Positions 31,795-41,392 of a stretch of DNA of 64,000 nucleotides are shown here, in pieces. This DNA comes from Papaver somniferum (lineage: Eukaryota; Streptophyta; Magnoliopsida; Ranunculales; Papaveraceae). A model generated the notes under the pieces. It ran no database searches, had not been told where the DNA came from, and worked only from the letters and a program-made list of their open reading frames with translations. The translations under genes and the position numbers were made by a program. The stretch is from positions 434,001-498,000 of the forward strand of contig NW_020621936.1 of the NCBI RefSeq assembly GCF_003573695.1. The letters are read 5' to 3'. Each line of letters opens with the position of its first letter. Within the stretch, counting starts at the first letter, position 1.

Positions 31795-32739
31795 ATGATC
31801 ACCACCTCGGGATGTTTGGTTTATTCTGATTCACTATCGTATGATATGATCATCACTTCGGGATGTTTGGTTTCTTCTGATTCACCGTCAGAAATCATGA
31901 TTAGCATCCTGCGGCATTTTTTCTTGGAAGGTGTCTCCGGAGAAATTACATCCGAGTCGGTAGAGCTTTCATCCGAGTCACTATCGGTATCAGATAAGAT
32001 TAAAGATGTAGGGTTTGGAGTATTCACCTTGACACTTTTTTCCACACCGAAACATTTAGCACCCCATGTTAGCTTAGTCACCTCAAGATTAAAGATACAT
32101 TGGTATCCTCTACTCTTCTCAGCTATAGCGCGTCTTAAGTTGCGTTGTTTTTCTTTATTTTTTTCATCTATGCATGCTTTGATCTCATTCAGTTGGATAG
32201 CAGTTAGCTGTTCAGCTGTTTCTCCATGCACAACAAATATTGCTGCATCATTTTTATCTTTCACCCTAAGCTTTAATAACAACCTGCAGGTGATCATACA
32301 AAGATTATTTCAGTTTTCTCTAACCTATATTGTATTAATCAGTTCTTTATTCTTTAATATTTATTAACCTTATCTCTGGGGTCTTGACCTCCTCATTGCA
32401 GGAGTAGCACCATTGTGTGTTTTCTACTATTGCATGCCTGCCTGCCTTTGCATTTCTGGCAAGCCGAATAGTACCACTCTGATGATTTCTTGATGCCCCT
32501 GATCGTAGCTTTACAATTCATTGTGTAACGCTGTTTAGAAAACAAATAACAAAAAACATTAGTGTATGACATATGTAATTATAGATATGCAATAAATATT
32601 TGATGAACACATATGTACTTATAGATATGCAATAAATATTTGATGAACTCACGTATTTTTTATTTTCAAGTTTTTTCTTCTCCAGAAGCCTAGAGGCTTC
32701 AAGTATGTTCTTTTTTCCAAGATTGATTAGCTTTGACAT
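31795..32739 (-). pseudogene. Short RPA70 C-domain-like gene with frameshift
   Basis: Exon 1 (32739 to ~32654) is MSKLINLGKKNILEASRLLE then KKKLENKKY, followed by donor TAC|GTGAGT. Exon 2 (~32530-32365) holds a zinc-ribbon half CQKC, and in a shifted frame TQWCYSC (CX2C...CX2C). The frame break coincides with three AGGC repeats near 32448, a likely slippage site. Exon 3 (32297-31821) continues LLLKLRVKDKNDAAIFVVHG, the usual RPA DBD-C core after the ribbon, then a Ser/Asp-rich acidic tail. The tail's TKHPEV-IIS unit is duplicated, with a stop (TAA) between the copies at 31821, so the original end was probably near 31777. It is a second RPA-type gene that lacks DBD-A and DBD-B. A TATA box is at 32797-32807. 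Confidence 0.65.
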
Positions 32740-32796
32740 CTCTCTTTCTTTTCACATAATTTTTATTTCGTGTTTTTTTAATCTTATATTTTCCAG

Positions 32797-32807
32797 TTTA
32801 TATAACT
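32797..32807 (-). promoter_or_regulatory. TATA box of the short RPA-C-like gene
   Basis: Minus-strand AGTTATATAAACTGG lies about 60 bases upstream of the ATG at 32739. Confidence 0.5.
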
Positions 32808-33021
32808 TTTAGTTTTTCCGTGTTAATTTAGGTTTTTTCTTTTTAACCATGGAAAAATATTTTAGATCTAGATTTAGATTTTTTTAGATTGGATAATTAT
32901 GTTTAAAACATTTGTTAAATATAGTATAAGCATATTTTGATTTTTTTAGATTTTTTTAACTAATTTAGGTAGATTTCTTGAGAGAAAATTTAGCTAGATG
33001 ATAATCTGTTAAAGGCACCTT

Positions 33022-33335
33022 TTTTTTTATTTATCCATTGTGGCATGTCCACATGTTTGTTCTTGAGAAGAGGCAATGTTCAATGCGTCAACTGCTAGTT
33101 GTAGGTTGTTGCTCATTAATGGAAATTTAATAGTAATTGTTTAAATTAATAGGATATTTAATGGTAAAAGTTTTTTTTTTGATTTATCCATTGTGGCATG
33201 TCCATATGTTTGTTCTTGAGAAGAGGCAATGTTCTATGCGTCAACTGCTAGTTGTAGGTTTTTGCTCATTAATGGAAATTTAATGGTAATTGTTTCAATT
33301 AATAGTGACAACTGCTAGTTGTAGGTTGTTATTGT
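33022..33335. repeat. Tandem duplication, two ~150-bp units plus a partial third
   Basis: 'atttatccattgtggcatgt' to 'ctcattaatggaaatttaat' occurs at about 33028-33145 and 33182-33300 with few differences. A short third piece (acaactgctagttgtaggttg) follows near 33306. Intergenic within the Helitron. Confidence 0.8.
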
Positions 33336-33598
33336 TAACCTTAGGGTAATAGTATACTATTATAGCTTCAGCTTTCTTTTCAATGAAAAATGAAACGTAT
33401 ACGAATTACCTGCAAAATGAAACTCATTAATGCAAATTTATAGCCTTACACTATTAATATACGAATGAAACGTATGGAATTACCTGCAAAATTAACTCTC
33501 CATTTAAGGCTAATGCATATATAAGAACAGTTAGCTCATTAGTTTTACCAAAAGAGTTTTGGCTTTTGTTTTTATGTTCTTTATTGGTGAGGAATCGA

Positions 33599-33682
33599 GC
33601 TTAAGTTGATTTTGGTAAGGACAAAGTAAAATTGGGAGTGTTCATCAGTTTTACTTTGTGTTTTACCAAAATCAACTTAAGC
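33599..33682. repeat. Long near-perfect inverted repeat (hairpin)
   Basis: Arm 33599-33631 (gcttaagttgattttggtaa + ggacaaagtaaaa) pairs with 33649-33682 (ttttactttgtg + ttttaccaaaatcaac + ttaagc) around a 17-nt loop. The ~33-bp stem has a single small internal bulge. It lies downstream of the gene ending at 34247 and upstream of the short RPA-like gene. Confidence 0.8.
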
Positions 33683-33689
33683 TGATTTT

Positions 33690-33830
33690 CTTTTAAGAGC
33701 GGATGGTTCATCCGTGTGGTGCTGTAAGTTATCTGTGTTTCTCCATTTTTTTATAAGTTTTTTCTTTTAAGAGAAGCTGGTTCATCCGTGTGGTGCTGAA
33801 CTTATCTGTGTTTCTCCATTTTTTTTTCTG
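33690..33830. repeat. Tandem duplication, two ~72-bp units
   Basis: 'tggttcatccgtgtggtgct' followed by 'atctgtgtttctccatttttt' occurs twice (about 33703-33752 and 33779-33828). Noncoding. Confidence 0.8.
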
Positions 33831-34246
33831 AAAAATATTCTTGATTGTAACCATGGTGGTAATAAGAAGATTCTTTGGTGATGAACTGTTCTTACTTAGA
33901 AGTTACAAAGCTGATGTTCATTTTATCTTTTGGCAGTTTGTGATTGAAGTAGAAGAAGTCCTTAACTGAAATATCTATACATCTGCACTGCTTGTATGTG
34001 TTGATTGATTTAATACCTTGTTTTTATTTGAAAAGATGGATTCCAGATTGTATCTATGTATTTGGATATTTTTAAAAAAAAATAAAGAGATCAAATTTCT
34101 TATTAGAAATTGTTGAAAAAAGAGACAAACAAAACCAATGAGGAAATACCTAAACAGATAAGTAAACAAAAAACAAACAAATCTTTTTCTAAGAATAACT
34201 GAAATAAGTACCCCATAGACACTCCATATAACCATCTGGTGAGTCA

Positions 34247-35109
34247 CTAGATTTGGAGGATCATACGGTCAATAGAGCTGGAATTGTCAGGAATGTGCTG
34301 ATGCACAGTAGTCTTGGTATAACCATCTGGTAAGTCATTCTTCTTGATGATGGTAATCTTAGTTTTTGATGCTCCCTTGCCTGTATTTGAAATGCCAATG
34401 TATGCAAGATTGTTATCTTCATCAAACGATCCTGACTTGAAGTAGAATCCAGCATTGTGTAAGATTTGTCCTCTGCTTCTGTCCATGTGCATTGCAATTG
34501 CTATTTTTACTGGAAACTGACATCTAGTGAGTGGTATTGCATTTGTTGATTTCATCACATGCTTACCTCTAGCTACTTCCTTCCCGACTGCAGGTCCTGT
34601 TAGCACTTCAGCAACAATTTCATGTTCTAGCAATTGCGTTATAATTAATCTTGTGCCAGTAATGATACCTTTTTTCTCGTCCAGGCATCTCAAAAGAGTA
34701 ATTGGTAATCCAATTTTCAGTCGCAGCTCATGTTTTGGCATGTATGCAATTTCCACCTTGTTCAGAAATTCGGTAGGATACAGCTGCTTTGCTTTGTTGT
34801 AATTCTCAGTAGCTAAAGATATATAATCCTTATTTAGATACTGGCGTTCTTCTCCTGGAAAAAGAGATGTCATGCGTCTATTTATTTCATCCATATGATC
34901 ATCCTGAACAACCATAATAGTTGTATGGGCGACGTACTTTTGCTGAACTTATTTCTTAGCAAATCTGAATATGAAGCTGCGATTACTGCATTGAGAAACT
35001 CATTTTCAGTTGAGAAAAAATAATGGAACTTTGTTAGATTAGTAATCACTGCTTGGGTTTCTCCATTAATGGTTTGTAAAACATCTCTGACAAATAGGTT
35101 TTCTACCAT
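34247..35109 (-). CDS. Stand-alone PIF1-helicase C-terminal-domain protein (catalytically degenerate)
   Basis: Start chosen at 35109 (MVENLFVRDVLQTIN) right after an intron (35112-35203; donor GTGAGT, acceptor ACCACAG). A TATA box lies at 35261-35274. The protein aligns with the end of the Helitron helicase: ASYSDLLRN matches TMYPDFLKR; DEINRRMTSLFPGEERQYLN matches QKINSHVLSSVPGKERTYLS; EFLNK...HELRLKIGLPITLLR is the PIF1 2B/SH3-like region; GTRLIITQL...VLTGPAVGK follows. It lacks Walker A/B entirely. Motif V reads RSRGQIL in place of KIQGQSL, and motif VI reads IGISNT in place of VAISRT, so the arginine finger is gone and ATPase activity is not expected. One frame change near 34925 separates residues ~1-60 from the 222-residue main frame (34247-34915). 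It may be a recent frameshift or a mis-read short intron. Possible roles are DNA or partner binding, but function is unknown. Confidence 0.6.
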
Positions 35110-35260
35110 ACCTGTGGTCAAAAAAACAGCAAGAAAGATTAAATACATATCATGTGAGACGTTATTATATGCTATTAAAATTCAATGGAAGATAACCACT
35201 CACCGTATGTTGCACAATATGAGAAAGAACTTTTGCATATGATTCGTTAGCCTATATTTC

Positions 35261-35274
35261 CTATTTATATAGTC
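35261..35274 (-). promoter_or_regulatory. TATA box, 34-35 kb PIF1-domain gene
   Basis: Minus-strand GACTATATAAATAGG lies ~60 nt before a splice donor (35203), whose intron ends directly before the ATG at 35109. Same plan as the genes at 36.2 and 39.2 kb. Confidence 0.6.
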
Positions 35275-35826
35275 TTTTAAAGCTATACAGGTCAAGCTAA
35301 CCCTAACGTGTATTCCAAGTTTTGTGACAACCAAACCCTAACATTTTAGTTTCTTCATACAAATCTTAGTGATTTTCTAAGTACAACAATTTTTTTTACC
35401 AAAATTGGATAACCATAAAAGACCAAAGAATAAGCATATTTAGATTATCACAAATCTATTTTGATTAATAAAATATGTACTTATCATATTTTGTTTTTTT
35501 TTTGACAAAACCTTTATATTTGATATTAATATGTTGGGTGTATTATCAGGGTTTATGTTGGGTGTATTATCGTATTTTGTTTTCTCCCCTGATATATAAA
35601 CTTATTTTGTTTTCTCCCCTGATGAACCCTAATAATTAGATGTGGTGTTTTAATTAGATTGTCAATAGAATATATGTATAAGCAAATTTAGTACTTTCAG
35701 ACACAGAATATTGTTAAATTTCAAGATTACATGAACAATGTAAAAATGGAATTGAACGATGATCAAATTTATTTGATAATAACTAATGAATATCTAATCA
35801 AAAACATTTTTTCTACCCTATTAGGC

Positions 35827-36171
35827 TTAAAGTATTGGAAACTGCTTTCGATAAATAATATTCGTAAAACCCATTACATGATAGTATATCTTGAATACAA
35901 TCCTCGGTATGAAAACACTTTCACCAGCATCTTCTCCGGTTAGTATCCTAGCTTCAATAACTTTCGAAGACAATCGAGTCACCAGAATTGTGCTTATGTT
36001 GGGTACTTTGTTGGACAATCTTCGAATAATAATTATTATCATGCCTGTTTTGAGTCTAATAAGATGTCGCGGGACATTTTCAAACTCCAAAGTGTTAAGA
36101 AAATCCGTAGCATACGGAAAATAAGCTACATCGACTGTGTTTATGCTCGCATATTCTTGTTGTCCAACCAT
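35827..36171 (-). CDS. Truncated PIF1 2B/SH3-like domain protein
   Basis: A 114-residue protein. FLNTLEFENVPRHLIRLKTG aligns with EFLNKHEESGMASHKLTLKVG of the Rep-helicase, and ILVTRLSSKVIEARILTGED plus GESVFIPRIV aligns with LIVTQLGDTVIEAEILTGPG plus GNRVFIPRIL. It stops right after YRKQFPIL, just before motif V, so only the 2B/SH3-like region remains. The position matches the end of homology in the 38-kb copy. Upstream are a TATA box (36301-36316), a leader ending CAAAG|GTAAGAG (donor at 36259) and a candidate intron to 36181, ten bases before the ATG. An alternative is that it is a downstream exon of the coiled-coil gene at 36.5-37.5 kb. A role cannot be assigned. Confidence 0.5.
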   Translation of the reverse strand: MVGQQEYASINTVDVAYFPYATDFLNTLEFENVPRHLIRLKTGMIIIIIRRLSNKVPNISTILVTRLSSKVIEARILTGEDAGESVFIPRIVFKIYYHVMGFTNIIYRKQFPIL

Positions 36172-36300
36172 GTTTTATGCTTATTTATGCATAAAATAAT
36201 TTAAATGTTACTCACGGCTATAAGAAAAAAAACAACAAAGAAGAAGTTGTTCTCTTACCTTTGTAATATGAGATTAGGGTTCCAGTCTTTTAGTTTATTA

Positions 36301-36316
36301 GAGGTATATATAGTTC
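36301..36316 (-). promoter_or_regulatory. TATA box, 36-kb PIF1-domain gene
   Basis: Minus-strand GAACTATATATACCTC lies about 40 bases before the donor CAAAG|GTAAGAG. Supports independent transcription of the 35827-36171 frame. Confidence 0.55.
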
Positions 36317-36524
36317 TTAGTATGGACTGATGAATGCTTAGGTTTGTGCATATGGACTTGGATTTTCCGAAATGGACTTAGAATCATAATGGACATAGGC
36401 AAACTCTTAAGTTGTCCCAGTCACTGCTCATTACCTTCTCTGTCTTTTATAGCCAACATTCACAATTCAGAAATGTATATTTACATTTGAAAACTTATAT
36501 TATTAATTGTAAAAACAAATTTCA

Positions 36525-37499
36525 TTAATCAAATTCTACTATCTTGTAAAAAAAACCCATTATTTGATTAAACAATCTAAATAAGAAAAAAAAAATCACG
36601 GTGCATTGTACATCTGTGTCATGATCATTTAACCCGAAAGTGAATTTATAAATCTTTGAGTTGTGCTCTACTTCCCAGCTCCTTTCTTCCATTCTAAAGA
36701 GTGTAAGACTATGTTTGCATACGTGGATTCTCTCTTGATCCCAAATTTTATCTAAGTTTACATAGTATTTTTGGCTCAAATGTTCTTTTAGTTGTAACAG
36801 CTTATGTTGTTGCTCTCTCTTTACTTCTTGTTCATCCTGATAGATATATTCTTTATATTCTCTTATGCAGTCCTCAGATCCATGTTTTGGACAACGGCAC
36901 ATTAATCTATATTCTCTATATATTTGCTCGATCACTTGTTCTCCTATGAATGAAACAACTTCTCTGTCAATTTCTTTGATTATTTTTTTCTTCAAAACAA
37001 TGTTTGGAAAGCAGTAATGGTTTACGCTTTTGATGCTTTGAAGACATTTTCTTAGTTGTTTTTGATCATGACAATTATTATACTCATCTTGAAATTCTTC
37101 ATCCAGTAAATAAGCTTCGACCATTTTAGAGTCCCGGTTCAGACTTCCTGTTGTTGTATTTTGCACATCTTCAGTATCTTACAACGCCATGAACTGATTA
37201 AATGTTATCCCATTCCAGTTTTTTGGTAATTTATGATACTCTCTAAACTTTTTCAGTTGGTATTGTTGTGTTTTCTTAAATCTCTCCATATATGTTGTCA
37301 TGTTGTAGTGATATTTGATCCATTCTTTTTTGTCAGATCCATATATCTGAGCAGGATCCTGCTGCGCCGAAGCTGTAAAACTGTAGTCAATACGTTGCTG
37401 CAGTATAAAAGATGCGATTTCTCTTTCGTCATCTGAATCTTTAGGGTCTCTATTGTTTTTCCATGGAATCCTTGTGTAAGATGATTTCAGTTTTTCCAT
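36525..37499 (-). CDS. Coiled-coil-rich Helitron accessory protein B (unknown)
   Basis: Two minus-strand frames meet: 37499-37179 (106 aa, MEKLKSSYTRIPWKNNRDPK..., rich in Lys/Gln/Tyr) and 37166-36525 (213 aa). They may be exons of one gene, or two genes. The second frame is paralogous to protein A at 39.2 kb: PNIVLKKKIIKEIDREVV matches PTIVFRKKILSFINYEIM, and LQLKEHLSQKYYVNLDKIWD matches LNKLKKDLEEKYKTSINKIW. Long Glu/Lys/Gln heptad-like stretches predict helices or coiled coil. CRCPKHGSEDC suggests a small metal site that protein A lacks. After ...GLNDHDTD a possible donor (GAT|GTACAA, ~36605) means the last ~25 hydrophobic residues may be intronic. No known family recognised. Confidence 0.5.
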
Positions 37500-37968
37500 T
37501 GCCGTAAATTATTATAAACCTAGACACGATGATTAGAATAGTTTTTTCATGTTTGGTGTTATTAGGTGGTTTAGGGTTTGGCTTGGTCTATATTGGAGGA
37601 GGCACTGGTTTAGGTGGTTTAGGGTTTAGCTTGTAGTACGTGGGGGCCAGTTTATCACAAATAGAATTTCTTTGGGTCAGTTAATTTGTTTGGGCCAACT
37701 GGTATATGAATTCGCAAGTAGGATCTTCTATTTTTTACCCCCTTAACGCAACTGGTGTATGAAAATAATGAAACATCATAGTAAGAACTCAGAATCTTTA
37801 AACAAACTGGTATATGAAATTAAGAAATCAAAATCTAAATAATAAAATAAGAACTATCAATCTTGCTAGGAATTATCTAACTAAATAGTTATCTTGATCA
37901 TTTACTAATAATAAATTCTTCATCAGTATCTAACCCAATGTCTTTCTGTTGCTCCCATCTTTAATGGA

Positions 37969-39216
37969 TCAGAAACTGGGTCTCATCTTGGCCATTAGGC
38001 AACGTGCGCTTCTCTTACGTTTTTTTATTCCTTTCCGCTGTTTCTCCCATTGTTCATGGACTTTTATAGGAAACTGCCTCCTGTGTAAGACGAATTGCAA
38101 TGATTCGCAATATGCGTAGGATGTTTGTCTTTCTATGTAAAAAATGTCACCACCTTAGCGTAATTTCTTAGCACCGATATAGACATCATTCAGTTCCAAA
38201 ACTGTAAGCACATCACCGATATTGGCTACTGGTTCATCCGGCATAACTAAATATGACTCTTTGGCCTGTATTATCTCTACCCTGGATCCAATGTGTAATT
38301 CGAGTTTTCTCTTAGGCACACCTTCAAATTGCTGGCTGTCAAGGAATTCGACTTGAAATCCTACCTCATGTAATTTATAGAGAGGGTTTAGCTTCAGTAT
38401 GTCTTCGCTGTAATATGTTTGCTGCTTAAATTTTAAGTAAGAGTTCCTTCTGTAGTTGTATTCCCAAATGAAGAATTGCTGATTTCCAAGTCTGCATTAA
38501 GTCTTTTACTGTGTGTGGCAAATTTGGCAGGCAAGGAAGCTACACTTTAGATACAACAGTATTTATCAAAAAAATTAGATACAATGGTATACCTGAGTTA
38601 AGTAGTTTTAAACAAAATGGTATTTTTAAAAGCAGAATGAGATTTAGTAAGAAAAACGTACCTCTTGTAAGGATTTGAAAACAAAGTAACTTGTAAATGT
38701 TTGATAATTAATAAGCCAGGAACCTTTTCTGGTTGGTTTTTTGAATTTGCGCTGCGTAATTCTATCTTCGTCCCATATCTTGTTAATGCTGGTTTTGTAC
38801 TTCTCCTCTAAGTCCTTTTTTAATTTGTTCAAGTCTCTTTCTTGGACTATGTATAATTTCTGAATCCGATCGTGCACCCATTGTATGTGATCATGTTTTT
38901 GACTTAAAGAACCCATAAATGGAAAATATTGGATAAGATAATACTCAGTGCGCTCTAATTCGCGGCGTTGTTGATCTAGTAATTGCATAATTTCATAGTT
39001 GATAAAACTCAGGATTTTTTTTCTGAAAACTATTGTTGGCAGTCCAAAACTGTATAGTTGTTTAGGGTTGTAAAGATGGGGCTTTAGTTCTGTAGCATCA
39101 CAAACAAATAATTCTTTGGCATCACTTTGTTCGTTCTTATGTATTTGAGGATTCATGAAATGAATACCTGGATTAGATATGTTAAATAGCAAATCTACGG
39201 ATTGGAGCACGCTCAT
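37969..39216 (-). CDS. Coiled-coil protein A joined to PIF1 2B/SH3-like domain (probable two-exon gene)
   Basis: ATG at 39216 directly follows an intron (39217-39325, donor GAG|GTACGA, acceptor TTCAACAG). A TATA box is at 39400-39412. Exon 1 (to ~38658) encodes MSVLQSVDLLFNISNPGIHF..., a helical Glu/Lys/Arg-rich region and KYKTSINKIWDEDRI, shared with protein B. It ends SLQ-E at a strong donor, GAG|GTACGT. A consistent acceptor (AAATCAG, ~38482) keeps phase into exon 2: QFFIWEYNYRRNSYLKF..., then VEFLDSQQFEGVPKRKLELH (PIF1 2B-like) and VLHRRQFPIKV, ending in a Lys/Arg-rich tail (KKRKRSARC, NLS-like), stop 37969. One in-frame TAA near 38156 (...AKKLR-stop-GGDIFYI) interrupts exon 2, so this copy is probably damaged. 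The fusion is inferred from splice signals and phase. Confidence 0.5.
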
Positions 39217-39399
39217 CTGTTGAATATTTTGGGTTCAAATCACAAAGTAATTCACATTAATATGCTAAATAGATTAAAATTCTTAAACAAAAAAATCGAT
39301 AAAGATAAATAAGTTATTGTCGTACCTCTGGAATACATGCGCAAAGGACTTGTTAGAAGTTCGTTTTCGATATACGTCGAATCAGTTGAGAAGCCATCA

Positions 39400-39412
39400 G
39401 AAATATATAGCT
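39400..39412 (-). promoter_or_regulatory. TATA box, coiled-coil gene A
   Basis: Minus-strand AGCTATATATTTCTG lies ~75 bases before the leader's splice donor at 39325. Confidence 0.55.
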
Positions 39413-40245
39413 TTTCGAAGTGATATAAAATTAGGGTTTTAGCATATTATCATGGGTTGAAAATGGTCCTGCGGAATAGATTTAATTATTGGCCTGACCT
39501 ACGTGTAGGGAGTGTATACGGGCTTGTTAAATGGACTATGTTTTTTTCGGTATTCCTTTACGGGTAGGGAATGGATACGGGTTCAGTAAATAGAATAGGC
39601 TTTTGCCGGTACTGGTTCCTACTTAGATAGAATAAGCCCTTTCGATAGAATAATGCATCTTTCATTTCTGAAAATGAAGATCGAGTGAACAACTGAGTCT
39701 GTCGACAGTGCGGGATCTGAATGAAGAATTGGATTCGGTCTTTTGTATAATCAGTTAGCCATTACAATATCTTAATTGACCTTACGAATGTTTTAGATTT
39801 GTTTTTTAAAAGCATTTGTAAAAATGTTAGACCTAATTTCGTTATAATCTATGACTGTTATTTTCTTATTCAATTGTGAATAACTGAATCCGTCGACAGG
39901 ATTTGAGTTTGGGGTTTCAGATTAATCGATCAATGGAATCGTTGCTGGAAATCAGGAATCCTGAATTTAAGAATTGGATCAATTCTTTAATTGATAATCA
40001 GGTATGCATTACAATTTTCTAATAGATTTTAGCAATGTATAATTGTTTTAGATTTTATTATAAACCTGTAGAGTTGAATAAATTTTAAACTTATAATTTA
40101 TTATGTTTTCTTATAATCAATCTGTAGATATCATGGCATTATTTGTGGATCATAGATATGGAATTGTAGAAATATTTTTTAACATATGGTTGAATAATTC
40201 AAAGGAATGATAAAAGAACATAGATAAATATGAAAAAATCTAAAT

Positions 40246-40698
40246 CTATAATATCAAGGCATTTTCAGGATAGTCCAATTCCTCCATTGATTCCATTGCA
40301 TCTGAGTTTGCTTTTGGAAAGGCATGTTGATCTCTATCTGCATCTTGCTGTGATTTGTAAGCTTGCCTGATTTCAACCATCCAAGGCATCATCTTTTGTC
40401 CATAATGCTGCATTGTTTTAATGATAACCTTGGTCTTCTCTTCAGGGATGGTGGCTTTAGACCATTTTTGATAGAATGAGTCTGCTTCATTGTCTTCATC
40501 ATCAATTTTCCTTTTTTTACAGGTCTTCCGATCTGCAAACTGTCTCAGTAACATATTCTGGTAGGCCTCATCCGTAGCAATGATTTGTTGTCGATGACAT
40601 TCATGCCATGTAGTGGTGTTTTCATCCTTCAGCCCTTCTTTAGGAATAGCCTCCTTAAATTGCAGTGTTGGTACGTTTCTTTCCCTGTTCTCCTCCAT
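40246..40698 (-). CDS. Helitron accessory protein, unknown, 150 aa
   Basis: Intact frame MEENRERNVPTLQFKEAIPK... to ...LDYPENALIL. It is hydrophilic and contains a probable nuclear signal, CKKRKIDDEDNEAD, at residues ~60-75, Trp/Lys-rich WHECHRQQIIATDEAYQNML before it, and a helical QQDADRDQHAF region after. It lies 1.1 kb downstream of the helicase end, same strand. Upstream, a candidate splice acceptor TTCATGCAG (near 40723) precedes the ATG by ~25 bases, suggesting an intron in the leader. No family recognised. It could be a captured or rapidly evolving accessory gene. Confidence 0.5.
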   Translation of the reverse strand: MEENRERNVPTLQFKEAIPKEGLKDENTTTWHECHRQQIIATDEAYQNMLLRQFADRKTCKKRKIDDEDNEADSFYQKWSKATIPEEKTKVIIKTMQHYGQKMMPWMVEIRQAYKSQQDADRDQHAFPKANSDAMESMEELDYPENALIL

Positions 40699-41392
40699 CA
40701 GTATTATCTTTGTTCTATTGTACCTGCATGAACTATTAAACTGTTATACCATTTAAGAGGAAAAAAGAATAACACAAAACACATAGACAAAGAATGATAC
40801 CTTTTAGAAGAGGTTTTGTTAAATCTATATACCTTGTAGAAGAGGTTTTTTAAATATAGTTTTTTTGTAGGGTTTACATGATTAAAAATATACCTATTAT
40901 ATTTGTAGCTATCGTAAAAATATATACCTATTATATATGTAGTTATCTTAAATATATACTTATCATATTTAAATGCATACTTATCATATTAAAATCCATA
41001 TAATAGCAAATATATTGATTAGCTGATCTGTTAAAATTCAGAATCAGTTGGGAAGAGTAATATGTCATATTTGGAAGTCTAAATTTGAACAACCATGCTT
41101 GTCTTTGCTAAGAAATGCAATATCTCAGATTATGACCTTGTTAAGCAGTTTTCTGGTGTTATATTATGAATTTGTGGTTGACAATAGTCTTAAATAAATT
41201 GAGCTACTCTGTTATTTATACCCAAAATATTAAACAAACTCAAAAAATAACACCAGAAAATCAATAAACAATGTTCAGGAAGTAAATCAGATGAAGTAAC
41301 TAATTCAAGAGATTTTGAAATATTAAACAAAATCAAAAAATAACACCATCCAATCAATAAACCATGTTTAGGAAGTATATCAGATGAAGTAA

